Shown here piece after piece: positions 29,364-39,959 of a DNA stretch of 64,000 nucleotides (position 1 is the first letter of the stretch; the number at the start of each line of letters is the position of its first letter). The DNA is taken from IMG/VR virus record IMGVR_UViG_3300024348_000014, positions 1 through 64,000 of that record; one strand, written 5' to 3'. The notes below the pieces were generated by a model, which saw only the letters and a list, made by a program, of their open reading frames with translations, was not told the DNA's origin and did not search any database. Origin of the DNA: a virus. A program made the position numbers and the translations under genes.

Positions 29364-31940
29364 ATGGCATCACTACTGAAATCACCATTACACAATTCGA
29401 TTGCAGAAGGGTTGTATAATGAACTTCAGAATCGTACATCACGATACTATTATTTCTTAGGAAAATCTCTCAGTTGGACAGATTCGGATACACCTCCACT
29501 GCCTATTGATAGTTTTGACTATGAGTTACAAACACGTAACGAAATAATTACAATGAAGGAGATAAAGTCCACAGACGTGGCTTTCGTCATTCTACGCAGA
29601 GACTGGATTTCTGGTACAATCTATGATATGTATGATGATCAATATAGTGATGAACTGCAAGGTATTAATTTAATCTCTGGTGGATATGGTTATTCAGATA
29701 CACCAAGTGTAACTATTACTGGTGGTGGTGGTACAGGTGCTACAGCAACAGCACAACTAACAGATGGATTCGTTACATCAATAATTTTATCTTCTCGTGG
29801 CAGAGGTTATACAACTGCTCCAACAGTTAATATTTTAGGTGGTGGTGGAGAAGGTGCTGCTGCACTTGGTGTTATCACTAAAGCACCTTCTGGAACTCAA
29901 AAATTAGAAGACACTAACTGTTATGTAATGACAGATGAATACAACGTATATAAATGTCTCGATAACAACAATAATGCGATTTCTACTTACAAACCAATTG
30001 GTACTGTTGTAGATCCTGTTATCATGCCAGACGGATATATGTGGAAATATTTGTATAGTATTCCAATTGCATTGCGCAATAAATTCTTGACTGATGTCTA
30101 TATGCCTGTTGTTAATGCATTAAGATCTCAGTTTTATTCTGATGGCGAAATCCTAAACATAGTTGTTGAGAATGGTGGGCAGAATTATACCACAGCAAGC
30201 ATTTCAGTTGCTGGTGATGGATATAGAGCATCAGATCCTCTATTACTAACTGGTGTTAATATAACTACTGGAGGTACTGGATATAGTGGTGGAGCCACAT
30301 GTTTAATGACTCCTCCTTTCAATGGTGCAAATAACTGGGTTGCTAACATAGGTATTCTTCTTGGACAATTGGTGGAGCATGATAATAACATTTATATTGC
30401 AACTCTTACTGGCACCACAGCAACTCCTGCCCCATCTCATAAATCTGGAATTGTTGCCAATGGAACTGCAGCACTAAAATATATTGGTTCAAGAGTAACT
30501 GGTACACCAATAGTTTCTAGTGGTGTAATAACTGGTGTTACTCTTAATGGTAGTATTTATGATATTACTATGGCGACTTCTGGATCAGGATATACATCTG
30601 CTCCAGCTGTAACATTAATTGGTGGAGGTGGTTCTGGATTTGTTGGTTCTTCAATTATGAGTGGTACTTCTGTACAAAGAGTATACATAACTAATTCTGG
30701 AATAAATTTTACTAGCGTTCCAACTGTAAGATTTGGAACTTTATTTACAAATTCTACTGTATATACTGTTGGACAACAGGTATACTTTTCAACTAGATTA
30801 TATACTGTGACTGGTGCAGGAACATCCCATGCATCTACTACACCGAGCCACACTTCTGGAGCAGTTGTTAATGGAACTGCTACATTAACATATGTTGGCT
30901 CTCCTGCAACTGGTACTGCTACTCTAAAATATGGTGCTGGTTATTCTACACTACCATCTATATCGTTCTCTCCGATTTCAGGTGGGGCTGGTGGAACAGG
31001 TTATTTTGCAGGTATAAAATCTGAAGCCAAACTAATTCCTATATTAAACAATGGACAGATTTATGGTGTGCAGATTGACGATGGTGGTGTTGGATATACA
31101 TATGCTAACTTAACTGTTACTGGTAATGGTACTCTTGCTTCTCTAACTGCAGATCTATCTCCAGGTGATATTAATACACTTCAAGCGAATACTGAATTGT
31201 TGACACCTGATGGTCGTATTATGGCTTACCCAGTTATTTCTGGGGGTTTTGGATACGGTGGTGCTCCTACTGTTACTGTTACTGGTGATGGTACAGGGGC
31301 TAGTGCAACAGCTACTGTTGTAAATGGGGCTGTTAAAAAGTTAATTGTTGTTGATTATGGTACTGGTTATCGTTGGGCAAATGTTTCTATAACAGGTTCT
31401 GGATATGGAGCATCAGCTAGAGCAGTTCGTGCGCCATATGGTGGCCATGGTAAAGATCCAATTACTGGTATGTTTGCCAATACATTGATGTTTTATACTA
31501 ATATTTCTAAAGATAAAAATCAAGGATTTGATGTTAATAATGACTTCAGACAACTTGGTATAATTAAAAACCCCAGACAGTTTGGTTCTTATGGAAACCT
31601 AAAAAGTGCGCTAGCATCTGCATGCTATGTTGTAACTGCTTCTATGAACACTACATATTTTACACAAGATATGCAAGTAAGACTTGGTACTCTAACTGGA
31701 CCAAGATTTACAATTGTTGCACTAACAACAACTTCTTGTTTACTTCAATCTATAGATAATGCTGTTCCTGCTGTTGGGTCTGTATTTCTAAATTCTGTGG
31801 CACAAACATTTAGTGCAGCTGGTGTCACTACTCCAACGGCAGATAAATACTCAGGACACATCTTGTTTATTGATAATAAACAAGCATTTACTCCTACAGC
31901 AGACCAGACTGTTACTTTGAGAACTGTTATAAAATTCTAA
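29364..31940 (+). CDS. gp8: gp8-like baseplate wedge, expanded with repeat domains
   Basis: 858 aa, over twice T4 gp8 (334). The first 105 residues (SRYYYFLGKSLSWTDSDTPPLPIDSFDYELQTRNEIITMKEIKSTDVAFVILRRDWISGTIYDMYDD) and the last 150 (MFANTLMFYTNISKDKNQGFDVNNDFRQLGIIKNP) fit gp8. Between them lie several GxGYT repeats (SGGYGYSDTPSVTITGGGGTG, GRGYTTAPTVNILGGGGEG and others) and two CBM5/12-like segments (around 30330-30500 and 30735-30910, with VYFSTRLYTVTGAGT and PSHTSGAVVNGTATLTYVG). The extra domains probably project from the baseplate. Confidence 0.87.
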   Translation: MASLLKSPLHNSIAEGLYNELQNRTSRYYYFLGKSLSWTDSDTPPLPIDSFDYELQTRNEIITMKEIKSTDVAFVILRRDWISGTIYDMYDDQYSDELQGINLISGGYGYSDTPSVTITGGGGTGATATAQLTDGFVTSIILSSRGRGYTTAPTVNILGGGGEGAAALGVITKAPSGTQKLEDTNCYVMTDEYNVYKCLDNNNNAISTYKPIGTVVDPVIMPDGYMWKYLYSIPIALRNKFLTDVYMPVVNALRSQFYSDGEILNIVVENGGQNYTTASISVAGDGYRASDPLLLTGVNITTGGTGYSGGATCLMTPPFNGANNWVANIGILLGQLVEHDNNIYIATLTGTTATPAPSHKSGIVANGTAALKYIGSRVTGTPIVSSGVITGVTLNGSIYDITMATSGSGYTSAPAVTLIGGGGSGFVGSSIMSGTSVQRVYITNSGINFTSVPTVRFGTLFTNSTVYTVGQQVYFSTRLYTVTGAGTSHASTTPSHTSGAVVNGTATLTYVGSPATGTATLKYGAGYSTLPSISFSPISGGAGGTGYFAGIKSEAKLIPILNNGQIYGVQIDDGGVGYTYANLTVTGNGTLASLTADLSPGDINTLQANTELLTPDGRIMAYPVISGGFGYGGAPTVTVTGDGTGASATATVVNGAVKKLIVVDYGTGYRWANVSITGSGYGASARAVRAPYGGHGKDPITGMFANTLMFYTNISKDKNQGFDVNNDFRQLGIIKNPRQFGSYGNLKSALASACYVVTASMNTTYFTQDMQVRLGTLTGPRFTIVALTTTSCLLQSIDNAVPAVGSVFLNSVAQTFSAAGVTTPTADKYSGHILFIDNKQAFTPTADQTVTLRTVIKF

Positions 31941-31946
31941 TAAATA
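31940..31946 (+). promoter_or_regulatory. T4-like late promoter ATAAATA
   Basis: ATAAATA immediately at the gp8 stop, 28 bases before the start of the giant structural gene. Confidence 0.6.
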
Positions 31947-31974
31947 ATAGTAACTAACATAAAGAAGAAAAAGA

Positions 31975-34900
31975 ATGCTAGATTTTAATACCGAACCGTA
32001 TAATGATGATTTCGATGAAGAAAAAAAATTCTATCGAATTTTGTTTCGCCCTTCTTTTGCTGTTCAGGCACGTGAACTAACACAACTCCAGACAATCCTT
32101 CAGAATCAGATTACTCGCCATGGCGATAATATTTTCAAACAAGGTGCCATGGTTATACCTGGACAGGTATCTGCTGAAACTATTACTAATACTACAAAAG
32201 GTATTGATTATGTTAAACTACAGGCATTGTATAATGGTGTAGCCGTTGCTACATTTATTGATTCTTTGCAGGGTTTAGTTATCACAGGTTCAAGTGGATT
32301 AAAAGCACAGGTTATCAAGGCACAACGAGCAGAAGATACAGATCCAACAACTCTTTATGTTCGCTATTTAAATTCTGCAACTGATACTACGCAAAAAGTT
32401 TTTGCTGGTAATGAAGTTCTTCATACTGATACTGGTTTTTATTTTCAAGCACAAGCAAGTTCAGCTACAGGTAAAGGATCTTTGGCTACAATTGAGAGAG
32501 GTGTCTATTACATTAATGGACATTTTGTTCTTTGCGATACACAAGCAATTACACTAAACAAATATGACCCTTCTCCATCATATCGTGTTGGATTGAATGT
32601 ATCAGAAAATATCACTACTGCAGAAGATGATGAAACTCTTTTAGATAATGCGCAGAATAGTTATAACTTTGCTGCTCCAGGTGCTCATCGTTACTTTATT
32701 GATTTAACACTATCTAAAAGATCTTTGGAGTCAACTGATGATCAGAACTTCGTAGAATTGATTCGTGTAACTGGTGGTGTTGTTAATACCATTGTTAAAG
32801 AAACTGCATATAATATAATCTATACTCAGATTCAAAATGAGATGGAAAGAAGAACATTCGATACTAATGGTGATTACACTGTTAATGGATGGTCTGTAGA
32901 TGTTCGTGAATCACGTAATAATAATCGTGGAGCATGGGCTCAAAATAGTGCATATCTAATTAATGATATTGTTACATATGGTGGTTATACATATACTGCT
33001 AAAAATAGTGCATCTTCAGTAACTACTCCTCCAACTCATAATTCTGGCTCAGCATATGATGGTGCAGGTAATAGCGGTGTTAACTGGCAATATGATGAAA
33101 ATCCAGTATACAATCGTGGTATAAAATTAACTGGTAATGAAGGTGATCTTGCTATCGGTATTGATGCTGGAAGAGCATATGTTTCTGGAGCAGAACTTGA
33201 AAATCCTGCTACTGCATACATAACAGTACCAAAGGCTAGAGATTATGATCAAGCGATCGATTCTGTAATAACTCCAGTTGTTGGAAATTATGTTATTGTA
33301 ACTAACTTAAATTATGTACCAACTATCGATACAGGTACGTTAGTTAATATCTATGACGGTATCACTGGATCTTCTAATCGAGGTAATGCGTCAGCAGTTT
33401 CTAATGCACAATTAATCGGAACTGCCCGTGCTCGTTTTATTGAGTGGCACAATATTCTTCCTTATGGATCTACTTCACAATATAAATTAGGTCTATGGGA
33501 TATCCAGATGAAATCTGGATTTGATTTCAACAGAAATGCTAAGTCTTTCTATACTGTTGGCAGTGGTGTTGGGACTTCTTTCTCAGCCGACATACAACCA
33601 GCATTAGTTAATTTAACTGGTTCAGTTACTGCAGTTGCAACTAATACTGTAACTGGTGTTGGGACTTCTTTCCTAACAGATTTAAAAGTTGGTGATTACA
33701 TCCTTATTAACGATTCTCTGTATAGAAGAATCTCAGCCATTACTTCTCAAAATTCTTTAACAGTTGATAGCTCAATATCATCAGTGACTGGTGTAAAATA
33801 TCAACTAGTAACAACTGTTCTACAAGAAGCCATAGCAAATAATTTAGTGTTCCCTCTTGCATATAGTTCTGTTCGTTCTATGAGAACATCTGGCAATAGT
33901 GGAGTTAACAATTTAAACTATACAGCTTATGTTAAGTTTAATAGTGTAAATACTGCTACTACTACTCTTGCATTAAATACATCAGGTAATTTTGCTTCTG
34001 CTGCAGATAATGATAGTTATCTTGTAGTTAAAGATTCTGATGGATCTGTTGTGAACATCACAGCATCTAATATTAGTGGTACTGGTACTTCTAACGTAAG
34101 TATCACTGTTCCGACATCTGGAACATATACTGTAATTGCTGCAGTTATTCGTTCTGGATCTGGTTTCGAAAAATCAAAAACACTAACACAAGTCACTGAA
34201 ACATTCATTAGTGCTACTGCTGCTCAACAAGCATCAATCGTTCTAGATAAAGCAGATATATTCAGAATCATAAGCATTAAGATGGCTCCAGGAACTGCCT
34301 TTGATAGCACTCCAGGATCTTATACTCAAGATATTTCAGAGAGATATTCTTTCGATAATGGTCAGCGTTTGACACATTATGATTATGGTAAATTAAATTT
34401 ACTACCATCTTATACTCAACCATCTAATCCAGTTCAAGTTGTATATGAATACTTTGAACATGGTGCTGGTGACTATTTTGATGTTAACTCTTATAGTGGT
34501 ATTGATTACAAACAGATTCCTGCCAATCTACGAGACTCTATTGATTTTAGACCAAGAGTTGCTAATAAAACAACTGGTAGTGGAGTGAAGAACTTTACTA
34601 GCACAGGCTCTTCTATGACTTCTATACCAAAACGTGGTGAATATGTCAAAGCAGATTACAGTTACTATCTTGCTAGAAAAGATAAAATTATTTTAGAGCC
34701 AACTGGTAAATTAGTTGATATACAAGGCGTTCCATCTACTGTTCCTGGAGAACCAGTAACACCAGCACTTGGAATGGTATTGTATAATCTATCTCTAGAA
34801 CCATATACTTTTGGTACTGCATCAACTAATGTGAGCGTTTCAAAAGTTGATAATAAACGCTACACAATGCGTGACATCGGTAAGTTAGAAAATAGAATTA

Positions 34901-37900
34901 ATAATTTAGAGTACTACACATCATTATCTCTGTTGGAATCAGAAACATCTAGTTTAAAAATTCCAGATAGTAATGGTATGGATAGAATGAAGAATGGTTT
35001 TGTTGTTGATAACTTCGGTAGCAGTGCTCTTGTAGCTGATCCAAAAACTTCTGATCTTAGCTGTTCTATTGATATGGGGGCTAACTTACTGCGCCCAGCG
35101 CACACAATGCATAATGTAGATTTAATCGAACAAGCCTCTACTACTTCTGCAAGAACTAATGCTAATTATCAGCTAACTGGTGATATTATAACTTTACCTT
35201 ATACTACTACACCTCTGGTCACACAGGCATATGCGTCTAGACTAGAATATGTTAATCCATTTGCCATCTATACATTCTTAGGAAGTGTTCAGATAACCCC
35301 AGCATCAGATGATTGGTTTGACACTGACAGAGTACCTGATCTTATTCAGCAGGTAGAGGGGAATTATAATTCTCTTAAGAATATGATAGATTTAAATAAT
35401 GGTTGGCCAATTTATGGCGCATGGACTACAGATTGGTCTGGAACTCCTCAACATACTGTTACTACTAATAACTACATAAGTGGTAATCTTTTGATGGAAA
35501 CAACTACTGATTCATGGTCTCAGACTGGTATTAAGTCAAGAAATGGTACTAAAACTTCTATAGTAGCAAAAACAGATTATGAGTCAGTTGGTGACAGAAC
35601 AGTATCAACTTCTATCGTTCCTTATGTACGATCACGTTTTGTATTAGTTCAATCTAAACAATTAAAGCCATCTACTCGCTTTTATGCTTATTTTAATGAA
35701 GTTGATATAAATTCATATTGTACTCCAACGACTAAACTGGTGTATACTCCAACAGGTTCTACTGAAATTCTAAAAGCAGCAAACCATAAACTTTGGAATA
35801 CTTCAACTAATGTCGGTGGATCTAGCACAGACATTAAAAGAAGAATCGGTACAGACGTACAAGTTTGTTTAACACGTGGTGACGTAATAACAAAATCAGA
35901 CAATTCTGCATCAGCAGTAGTTGTTGGTAAATATTTAATACATAATGATGATGGTACTACATCTTATGCGCTTGATTTAGTTAATATTATCGGAACATTT
36001 AGTTCAGGTAATACATTTACTGGATCTATTAGTAATCAAACAGGAACTGTAGTTTCGGTAACAACTAATACTACATTAACTACAAATCAATCAGGTGAAG
36101 TAAACTTCTTGTTTAATATACCAAATACTGAATCTGTTCGTTTCCGTACTGGTAAATCTACATTAAAACTAATGGATTCTGCAACTTCTACAGGAAATTA
36201 TACTTCTCGTGGAATCGGCACTTATGAAGCCACTGGAACACTTCAAACTGTTCAAGGTATAGTTAATGCTGTTAGAAATTCTACTATTGTTCAAGAACAG
36301 ATTAATCCTCGTGCTGGTGATCCTAATACTTATGAGGTCGTTAATAGAAATGGTAGTTCTACTTCTACCAGAGTTATTGCTGATTTAACACCAGCATGGA
36401 CAGATCCACTTGCACAATCATTTTATGTAGAATCAAGAGGTGGTGCATTCTTAACAAGTATTGATTTATTCTTTGCAACTAAATCTGCAAATGTCCCAGT
36501 AACTGTACATATTCGTGAGATGGTCAACGGTAATCCGACACATCAGGTTCTTCCATTCAGTAGTGTAACTTTAAATCCAGATTTGGTTAATGCTCCTGTT
36601 TCTGGAACTACTGCAGAAGCATCAGGATATACATCTGTTGCTCTGCCTGATGGTAATTCTTATGCAGACTATAACACAGCAACGAAATTCACATTCGAAT
36701 CTCCTGTCTTTGTAGAAGACAGTAAAGAGTATGCATTTGTTATTCAGTCTGATTCAAATGATTACAGAGTTTGGATTTCTAATATGGGTGATGTCATCCC
36801 AGGAACAAGTAGAACTATTTCTGAACAACCATATGCTGGTGTAATGTTCAAATCTCAGAATGCTTCTACATGGACACCAGATCAAAATCAAGATATTAAA
36901 TTTACAATACATCGTGCTGTATTTGCTACAAATACGGTTGGTGCTATTGTTATGACGAATAATGTTTTACCTCATGACCAATTGAAAAATAACCCAATCC
37001 AAACTGTTACTGGATCTAATGTTATTAGAATTTGGCATCCTAATCATGGTATGTCTTCTGGTTCTAGTGTTCAACTTAGTGGATTGACTTCTAATATTAA
37101 TGGAATCCCAGTCGGTGAAATCAATACGACTAAAGTTATTGCTAACGTAGATGCTCATTGTTATACAATAACTACTAGCACAGTTGCTACTTCTACTGGT
37201 TATTCTGGTGGTAACTTACTAAAGGCTTCTAGAAATATTGCATATGATTTAATTAAACCAACTTTGCAGATGCAAACTTTCGGTGAATCATTAGCAAAAT
37301 TCTCTATGAAAACAACATCAGGAACATCACCTGATGGAGCACAAACATCATATGTTATAGATACTTCTTATTCTCCAGTTGTAGTTGATATTGACAACAT
37401 TTGGGACAAAACAAGAGTTGTTGCTTCTGAGGTTAATGAAAACACTTATATGAGTGGAGAAAAATCTCTACAATTGTTGTGTCAGATTTCTACTACAAAC
37501 AATGCAGTTTCTCCTGTTATTGATACTGCTCGTTCTAGTGCAGTATTAGTTTCAAATAAATTAAATTATCCTACTGAATCTAATACAAATGTGGCTTCTT
37601 TAGATACAAAAATAATGTTTGCTGGAGCAGCTGGAACTATTACTGGTGTTCCAAATAGTGGTGTGGCAGTAGCAGTTACTGGTGGATCATATAACTATGC
37701 TATTACTGGAACTCTATTAACTTTATCAGGCTCTCAATCCTTAACTCAAGGAACACAGTACTATTATGGAAATAAACTTTACCTATGTACTGTAGGAGGA
37801 ACTGCTAGTGTCAGCGCACCTACTCACACATATGGTGTAGCAACAAATGGCACAGCAACTTTACAGTGGGTTGGAAGTGCATCTTCTATAACTTCTACTA

Positions 37901-38493
37901 ATGCGACTGTTAGAGGATTAATGGCTGGACTTGGAATTGGTAGATATCTAACTACTGGTGGTTCTTCAAACACAGCAAATAATAGTACATGGATAGTTAC
38001 TGGCTATGGTGATAATGGTACTACTGGAACTGTTTATGTAGATTCTGTTTCTGGGGCTGTATTCACTGCAGAGACAGTTACTTCTTCTGCAATTTATGTT
38101 GCAGTCAGAGAATTATTCTACGATGAAATCGCCCCACGTGGAGGAAGTTCGCTAAGTAAGTATGTAACAACACCTATTAAATTTGCGAATTCTTCTAGTT
38201 TCGTGAGAATTAAACTTGGAGCTAATTGCCCGAATGAGGCTGATATCAAAGTTTACTATAAGACTTGTCTGGGTGATAGCAAACAGTTAGATACTATTAG
38301 ATATACGCTAGCCTCCGCTGATAATAATGGAATAATTAAAGTCGACAATGGAAACTATGCATTCTCTGATGTAGACTATACTATGAACAATATGACACCA
38401 TTCGATACTATTGCGATTAAAATCGTTATGCAGTCCACTAATAGTTCTGCTACTCCAATCATCAAAGACTTTAGGGTTATTGCCTGCGCATAA
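31975..38493 (+). CDS. Giant DUF4815-type baseplate/tail-fibre protein
   Basis: 2172 aa, the largest protein here. The N-terminal 200 residues (FYRILFRPSFAVQARELTQLQTILQNQITRHGDNIFKQGAMVIPGQ) match the DUF4815 domain found in large virion proteins next to gp8 in marine T4-like phages. Two CBM5/12-like segments occur at about 32935-33110 (AWAQNSAYLINDIVTYGGYTYTA) and 37735-37890 (YYYGNKLYLCTVGGT). The rest is Ser/Thr/Asn/Gly-rich beta sequence. It probably takes the place of T4 gp9/gp10-type proteins that link baseplate and fibres; that role is by position. Confidence 0.82.
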   Translation: MLDFNTEPYNDDFDEEKKFYRILFRPSFAVQARELTQLQTILQNQITRHGDNIFKQGAMVIPGQVSAETITNTTKGIDYVKLQALYNGVAVATFIDSLQGLVITGSSGLKAQVIKAQRAEDTDPTTLYVRYLNSATDTTQKVFAGNEVLHTDTGFYFQAQASSATGKGSLATIERGVYYINGHFVLCDTQAITLNKYDPSPSYRVGLNVSENITTAEDDETLLDNAQNSYNFAAPGAHRYFIDLTLSKRSLESTDDQNFVELIRVTGGVVNTIVKETAYNIIYTQIQNEMERRTFDTNGDYTVNGWSVDVRESRNNNRGAWAQNSAYLINDIVTYGGYTYTAKNSASSVTTPPTHNSGSAYDGAGNSGVNWQYDENPVYNRGIKLTGNEGDLAIGIDAGRAYVSGAELENPATAYITVPKARDYDQAIDSVITPVVGNYVIVTNLNYVPTIDTGTLVNIYDGITGSSNRGNASAVSNAQLIGTARARFIEWHNILPYGSTSQYKLGLWDIQMKSGFDFNRNAKSFYTVGSGVGTSFSADIQPALVNLTGSVTAVATNTVTGVGTSFLTDLKVGDYILINDSLYRRISAITSQNSLTVDSSISSVTGVKYQLVTTVLQEAIANNLVFPLAYSSVRSMRTSGNSGVNNLNYTAYVKFNSVNTATTTLALNTSGNFASAADNDSYLVVKDSDGSVVNITASNISGTGTSNVSITVPTSGTYTVIAAVIRSGSGFEKSKTLTQVTETFISATAAQQASIVLDKADIFRIISIKMAPGTAFDSTPGSYTQDISERYSFDNGQRLTHYDYGKLNLLPSYTQPSNPVQVVYEYFEHGAGDYFDVNSYSGIDYKQIPANLRDSIDFRPRVANKTTGSGVKNFTSTGSSMTSIPKRGEYVKADYSYYLARKDKIILEPTGKLVDIQGVPSTVPGEPVTPALGMVLYNLSLEPYTFGTASTNVSVSKVDNKRYTMRDIGKLENRINNLEYYTSLSLLESETSSLKIPDSNGMDRMKNGFVVDNFGSSALVADPKTSDLSCSIDMGANLLRPAHTMHNVDLIEQASTTSARTNANYQLTGDIITLPYTTTPLVTQAYASRLEYVNPFAIYTFLGSVQITPASDDWFDTDRVPDLIQQVEGNYNSLKNMIDLNNGWPIYGAWTTDWSGTPQHTVTTNNYISGNLLMETTTDSWSQTGIKSRNGTKTSIVAKTDYESVGDRTVSTSIVPYVRSRFVLVQSKQLKPSTRFYAYFNEVDINSYCTPTTKLVYTPTGSTEILKAANHKLWNTSTNVGGSSTDIKRRIGTDVQVCLTRGDVITKSDNSASAVVVGKYLIHNDDGTTSYALDLVNIIGTFSSGNTFTGSISNQTGTVVSVTTNTTLTTNQSGEVNFLFNIPNTESVRFRTGKSTLKLMDSATSTGNYTSRGIGTYEATGTLQTVQGIVNAVRNSTIVQEQINPRAGDPNTYEVVNRNGSSTSTRVIADLTPAWTDPLAQSFYVESRGGAFLTSIDLFFATKSANVPVTVHIREMVNGNPTHQVLPFSSVTLNPDLVNAPVSGTTAEASGYTSVALPDGNSYADYNTATKFTFESPVFVEDSKEYAFVIQSDSNDYRVWISNMGDVIPGTSRTISEQPYAGVMFKSQNASTWTPDQNQDIKFTIHRAVFATNTVGAIVMTNNVLPHDQLKNNPIQTVTGSNVIRIWHPNHGMSSGSSVQLSGLTSNINGIPVGEINTTKVIANVDAHCYTITTSTVATSTGYSGGNLLKASRNIAYDLIKPTLQMQTFGESLAKFSMKTTSGTSPDGAQTSYVIDTSYSPVVVDIDNIWDKTRVVASEVNENTYMSGEKSLQLLCQISTTNNAVSPVIDTARSSAVLVSNKLNYPTESNTNVASLDTKIMFAGAAGTITGVPNSGVAVAVTGGSYNYAITGTLLTLSGSQSLTQGTQYYYGNKLYLCTVGGTASVSAPTHTYGVATNGTATLQWVGSASSITSTNATVRGLMAGLGIGRYLTTGGSSNTANNSTWIVTGYGDNGTTGTVYVDSVSGAVFTAETVTSSAIYVAVRELFYDEIAPRGGSSLSKYVTTPIKFANSSSFVRIKLGANCPNEADIKVYYKTCLGDSKQLDTIRYTLASADNNGIIKVDNGNYAFSDVDYTMNNMTPFDTIAIKIVMQSTNSSATPIIKDFRVIACA

Positions 38494-38494
38494 A

Positions 38495-38722
38495 ATGGAT
38501 TATTTGAAAGTTCAAGGACATGATGGCTTAGTTAGAGATACCTCTACTGGAGCCATTATAAATACTAATAGAACAGAATATGAAACCTATATGAGCAGAA
38601 AAAAGATGGCTGAGCAGAGAGAGTTAGAGATTTCTCAACATACAGAAGACATAAATATATTGAAGAACGAACTGCAAGACATAAAATCTCTTATTTTACA
38701 GCTTTTGCACAAAAAAGATTGA
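38495..38722 (+). CDS. Small coiled-coil protein after the giant structural gene
   Basis: 75 aa from ATG 38495, two bases after the upstream stop; the longer frame to 38411 lies inside the preceding gene. MDYLKVQGHDGLVRDTSTGAIINTNRTEYETYMSRKK followed by a coiled coil (EDINILKNELQDIKSLILQLLHK). The opening KVxGHxGLVRDxxTGAIxNTN is conserved in T4-like phages at this position. Likely a small virion or assembly protein; function unknown. Confidence 0.8.
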   Translation: MDYLKVQGHDGLVRDTSTGAIINTNRTEYETYMSRKKMAEQRELEISQHTEDINILKNELQDIKSLILQLLHKKD

Positions 38723-38736
38723 CTAAGGAAACTTAA

Positions 38737-39942
38737 ATGCCAAATATTACATCCGCATCTATTACGCTAAGATCGACTAAGGGTAGTCCTCTTACGAATA
38801 CAGAAGTCGATAATAACTTTAATAACTTAAACACAGCCATTGCGACTGGTTTAACTGCAGCCAGCTATACCGCAGCTGATGTTCTAGCCAAACTAGTTAC
38901 TGTTGATGGTGCTGGATCTGGTCTAGACGCTGACTTACTTGATGGACTGACTACTGCTTCAGCAAATACAGCATCTACTGTTGTTGTTCGTGACGCTTCT
39001 GGTAACTTCTCTGCTGGTACTATTACTGCAGCGTTAACTGGCACAGCGACTATCGCTTCCAGCTTGAATTATACAGTGGCTATCTCTGGTGGTGGTACTG
39101 GTGCTACTACTGCATCATCTGCTAGATCTAACTTAGGTTTGGCAATCGGCTCTGATGTTCAGGCTTATGATGGTGAACTAGCTGCGTTGGCTTCTACCAC
39201 TTCTTCAGCAAATGCACTACCTTACTTTACTGGCGCAGGTACTGCTTCTACTACAACTCTTTCTGCATATGGTCGCACTCTTATCGATGATGCAGATGCA
39301 TCTACTGCTCGTGGTACACTTGGTTTAACGATTGGTTCTGATGTTCAGGCTTATGCGGCAAACTTAGCTGCACTTGCAGGTGTTTCTGGTAATGGTCTTT
39401 ATATTCGTACTGGTGCAGGTACTGCTGTTAATAGATCAATTGCAGCTGGTTCTGGTATTACTGTCTCCAATGGTGATGGTGTTTCTGGTAATCCAACGAT
39501 TAATGCAAACGTATTGTCTGTTCAGGGTAATACTGGTAACGTAATCGTTTCAGTTCCTGTTACTTCTGTTCAGGGTAATACTGGTGCGGTTATTGTTTCT
39601 AACATTGCTGGTAATGCTGCCACTGCCACCAACGCACATGCTGCACATACTTCTCAGTTCTCACACCATGCTCAGTATACTCCATGGTCTCAGGTTCAAG
39701 GTCGTCCACACCACTTATCTCAATTTGCCAACGACTTAGGTAACTATGGTGGTTGGGTTCCACATAATACTAAACATACTAACCCAGATGTCAGCTCTAC
39801 CATTGGGCGAAATGCTGGTGGTGTAGGAAATTGTGGTAATATCGTATCTAGAAACGTATCGAGAATGCACTTAGATACAAACCACCATTTTGATCCTCAC
39901 CATCACCACAATAATTGTACCAATTGTAACTGTAACTGTTAA
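38737..39942 (+). CDS. Tail fibre with His/Cys-rich C-terminal tip
   Basis: 401 aa. The opening [29 protein letters not shown] is the usual start of fibre proteins in these phages; the middle is repetitive Gly/Ala/Thr sequence (two copies of [19 protein letters not shown]). The last 100 residues are quite different, with [24 protein letters not shown] and NTKHTNPD, ending [19 protein letters not shown]. In T4 the fibre tip gp37 holds iron through HxH motifs, so a metal-binding receptor tip is plausible. The Cys repeat at the very end is unusual. It is the fibre nearest upstream of the radical SAM cassette. Confidence 0.82.
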   Translation: MPNITSASITLRSTKGSPLTNTEVDNNFNNLNTAIATGLTAASYTAADVLAKLVTVDGAGSGLDADLLDGLTTASANTASTVVVRDASGNFSAGTITAALTGTATIASSLNYTVAISGGGTGATTASSARSNLGLAIGSDVQAYDGELAALASTTSSANALPYFTGAGTASTTTLSAYGRTLIDDADASTARGTLGLTIGSDVQAYAANLAALAGVSGNGLYIRTGAGTAVNRSIAAGSGITVSNGDGVSGNPTINANVLSVQGNTGNVIVSVPVTSVQGNTGAVIVSNIAGNAATATNAHAAHTSQFSHHAQYTPWSQVQGRPHHLSQFANDLGNYGGWVPHNTKHTNPDVSSTIGRNAGGVGNCGNIVSRNVSRMHLDTNHHFDPHHHHNNCTNCNCNC

Positions 39943-39959
39943 TAGGTAATAGGAAAACT

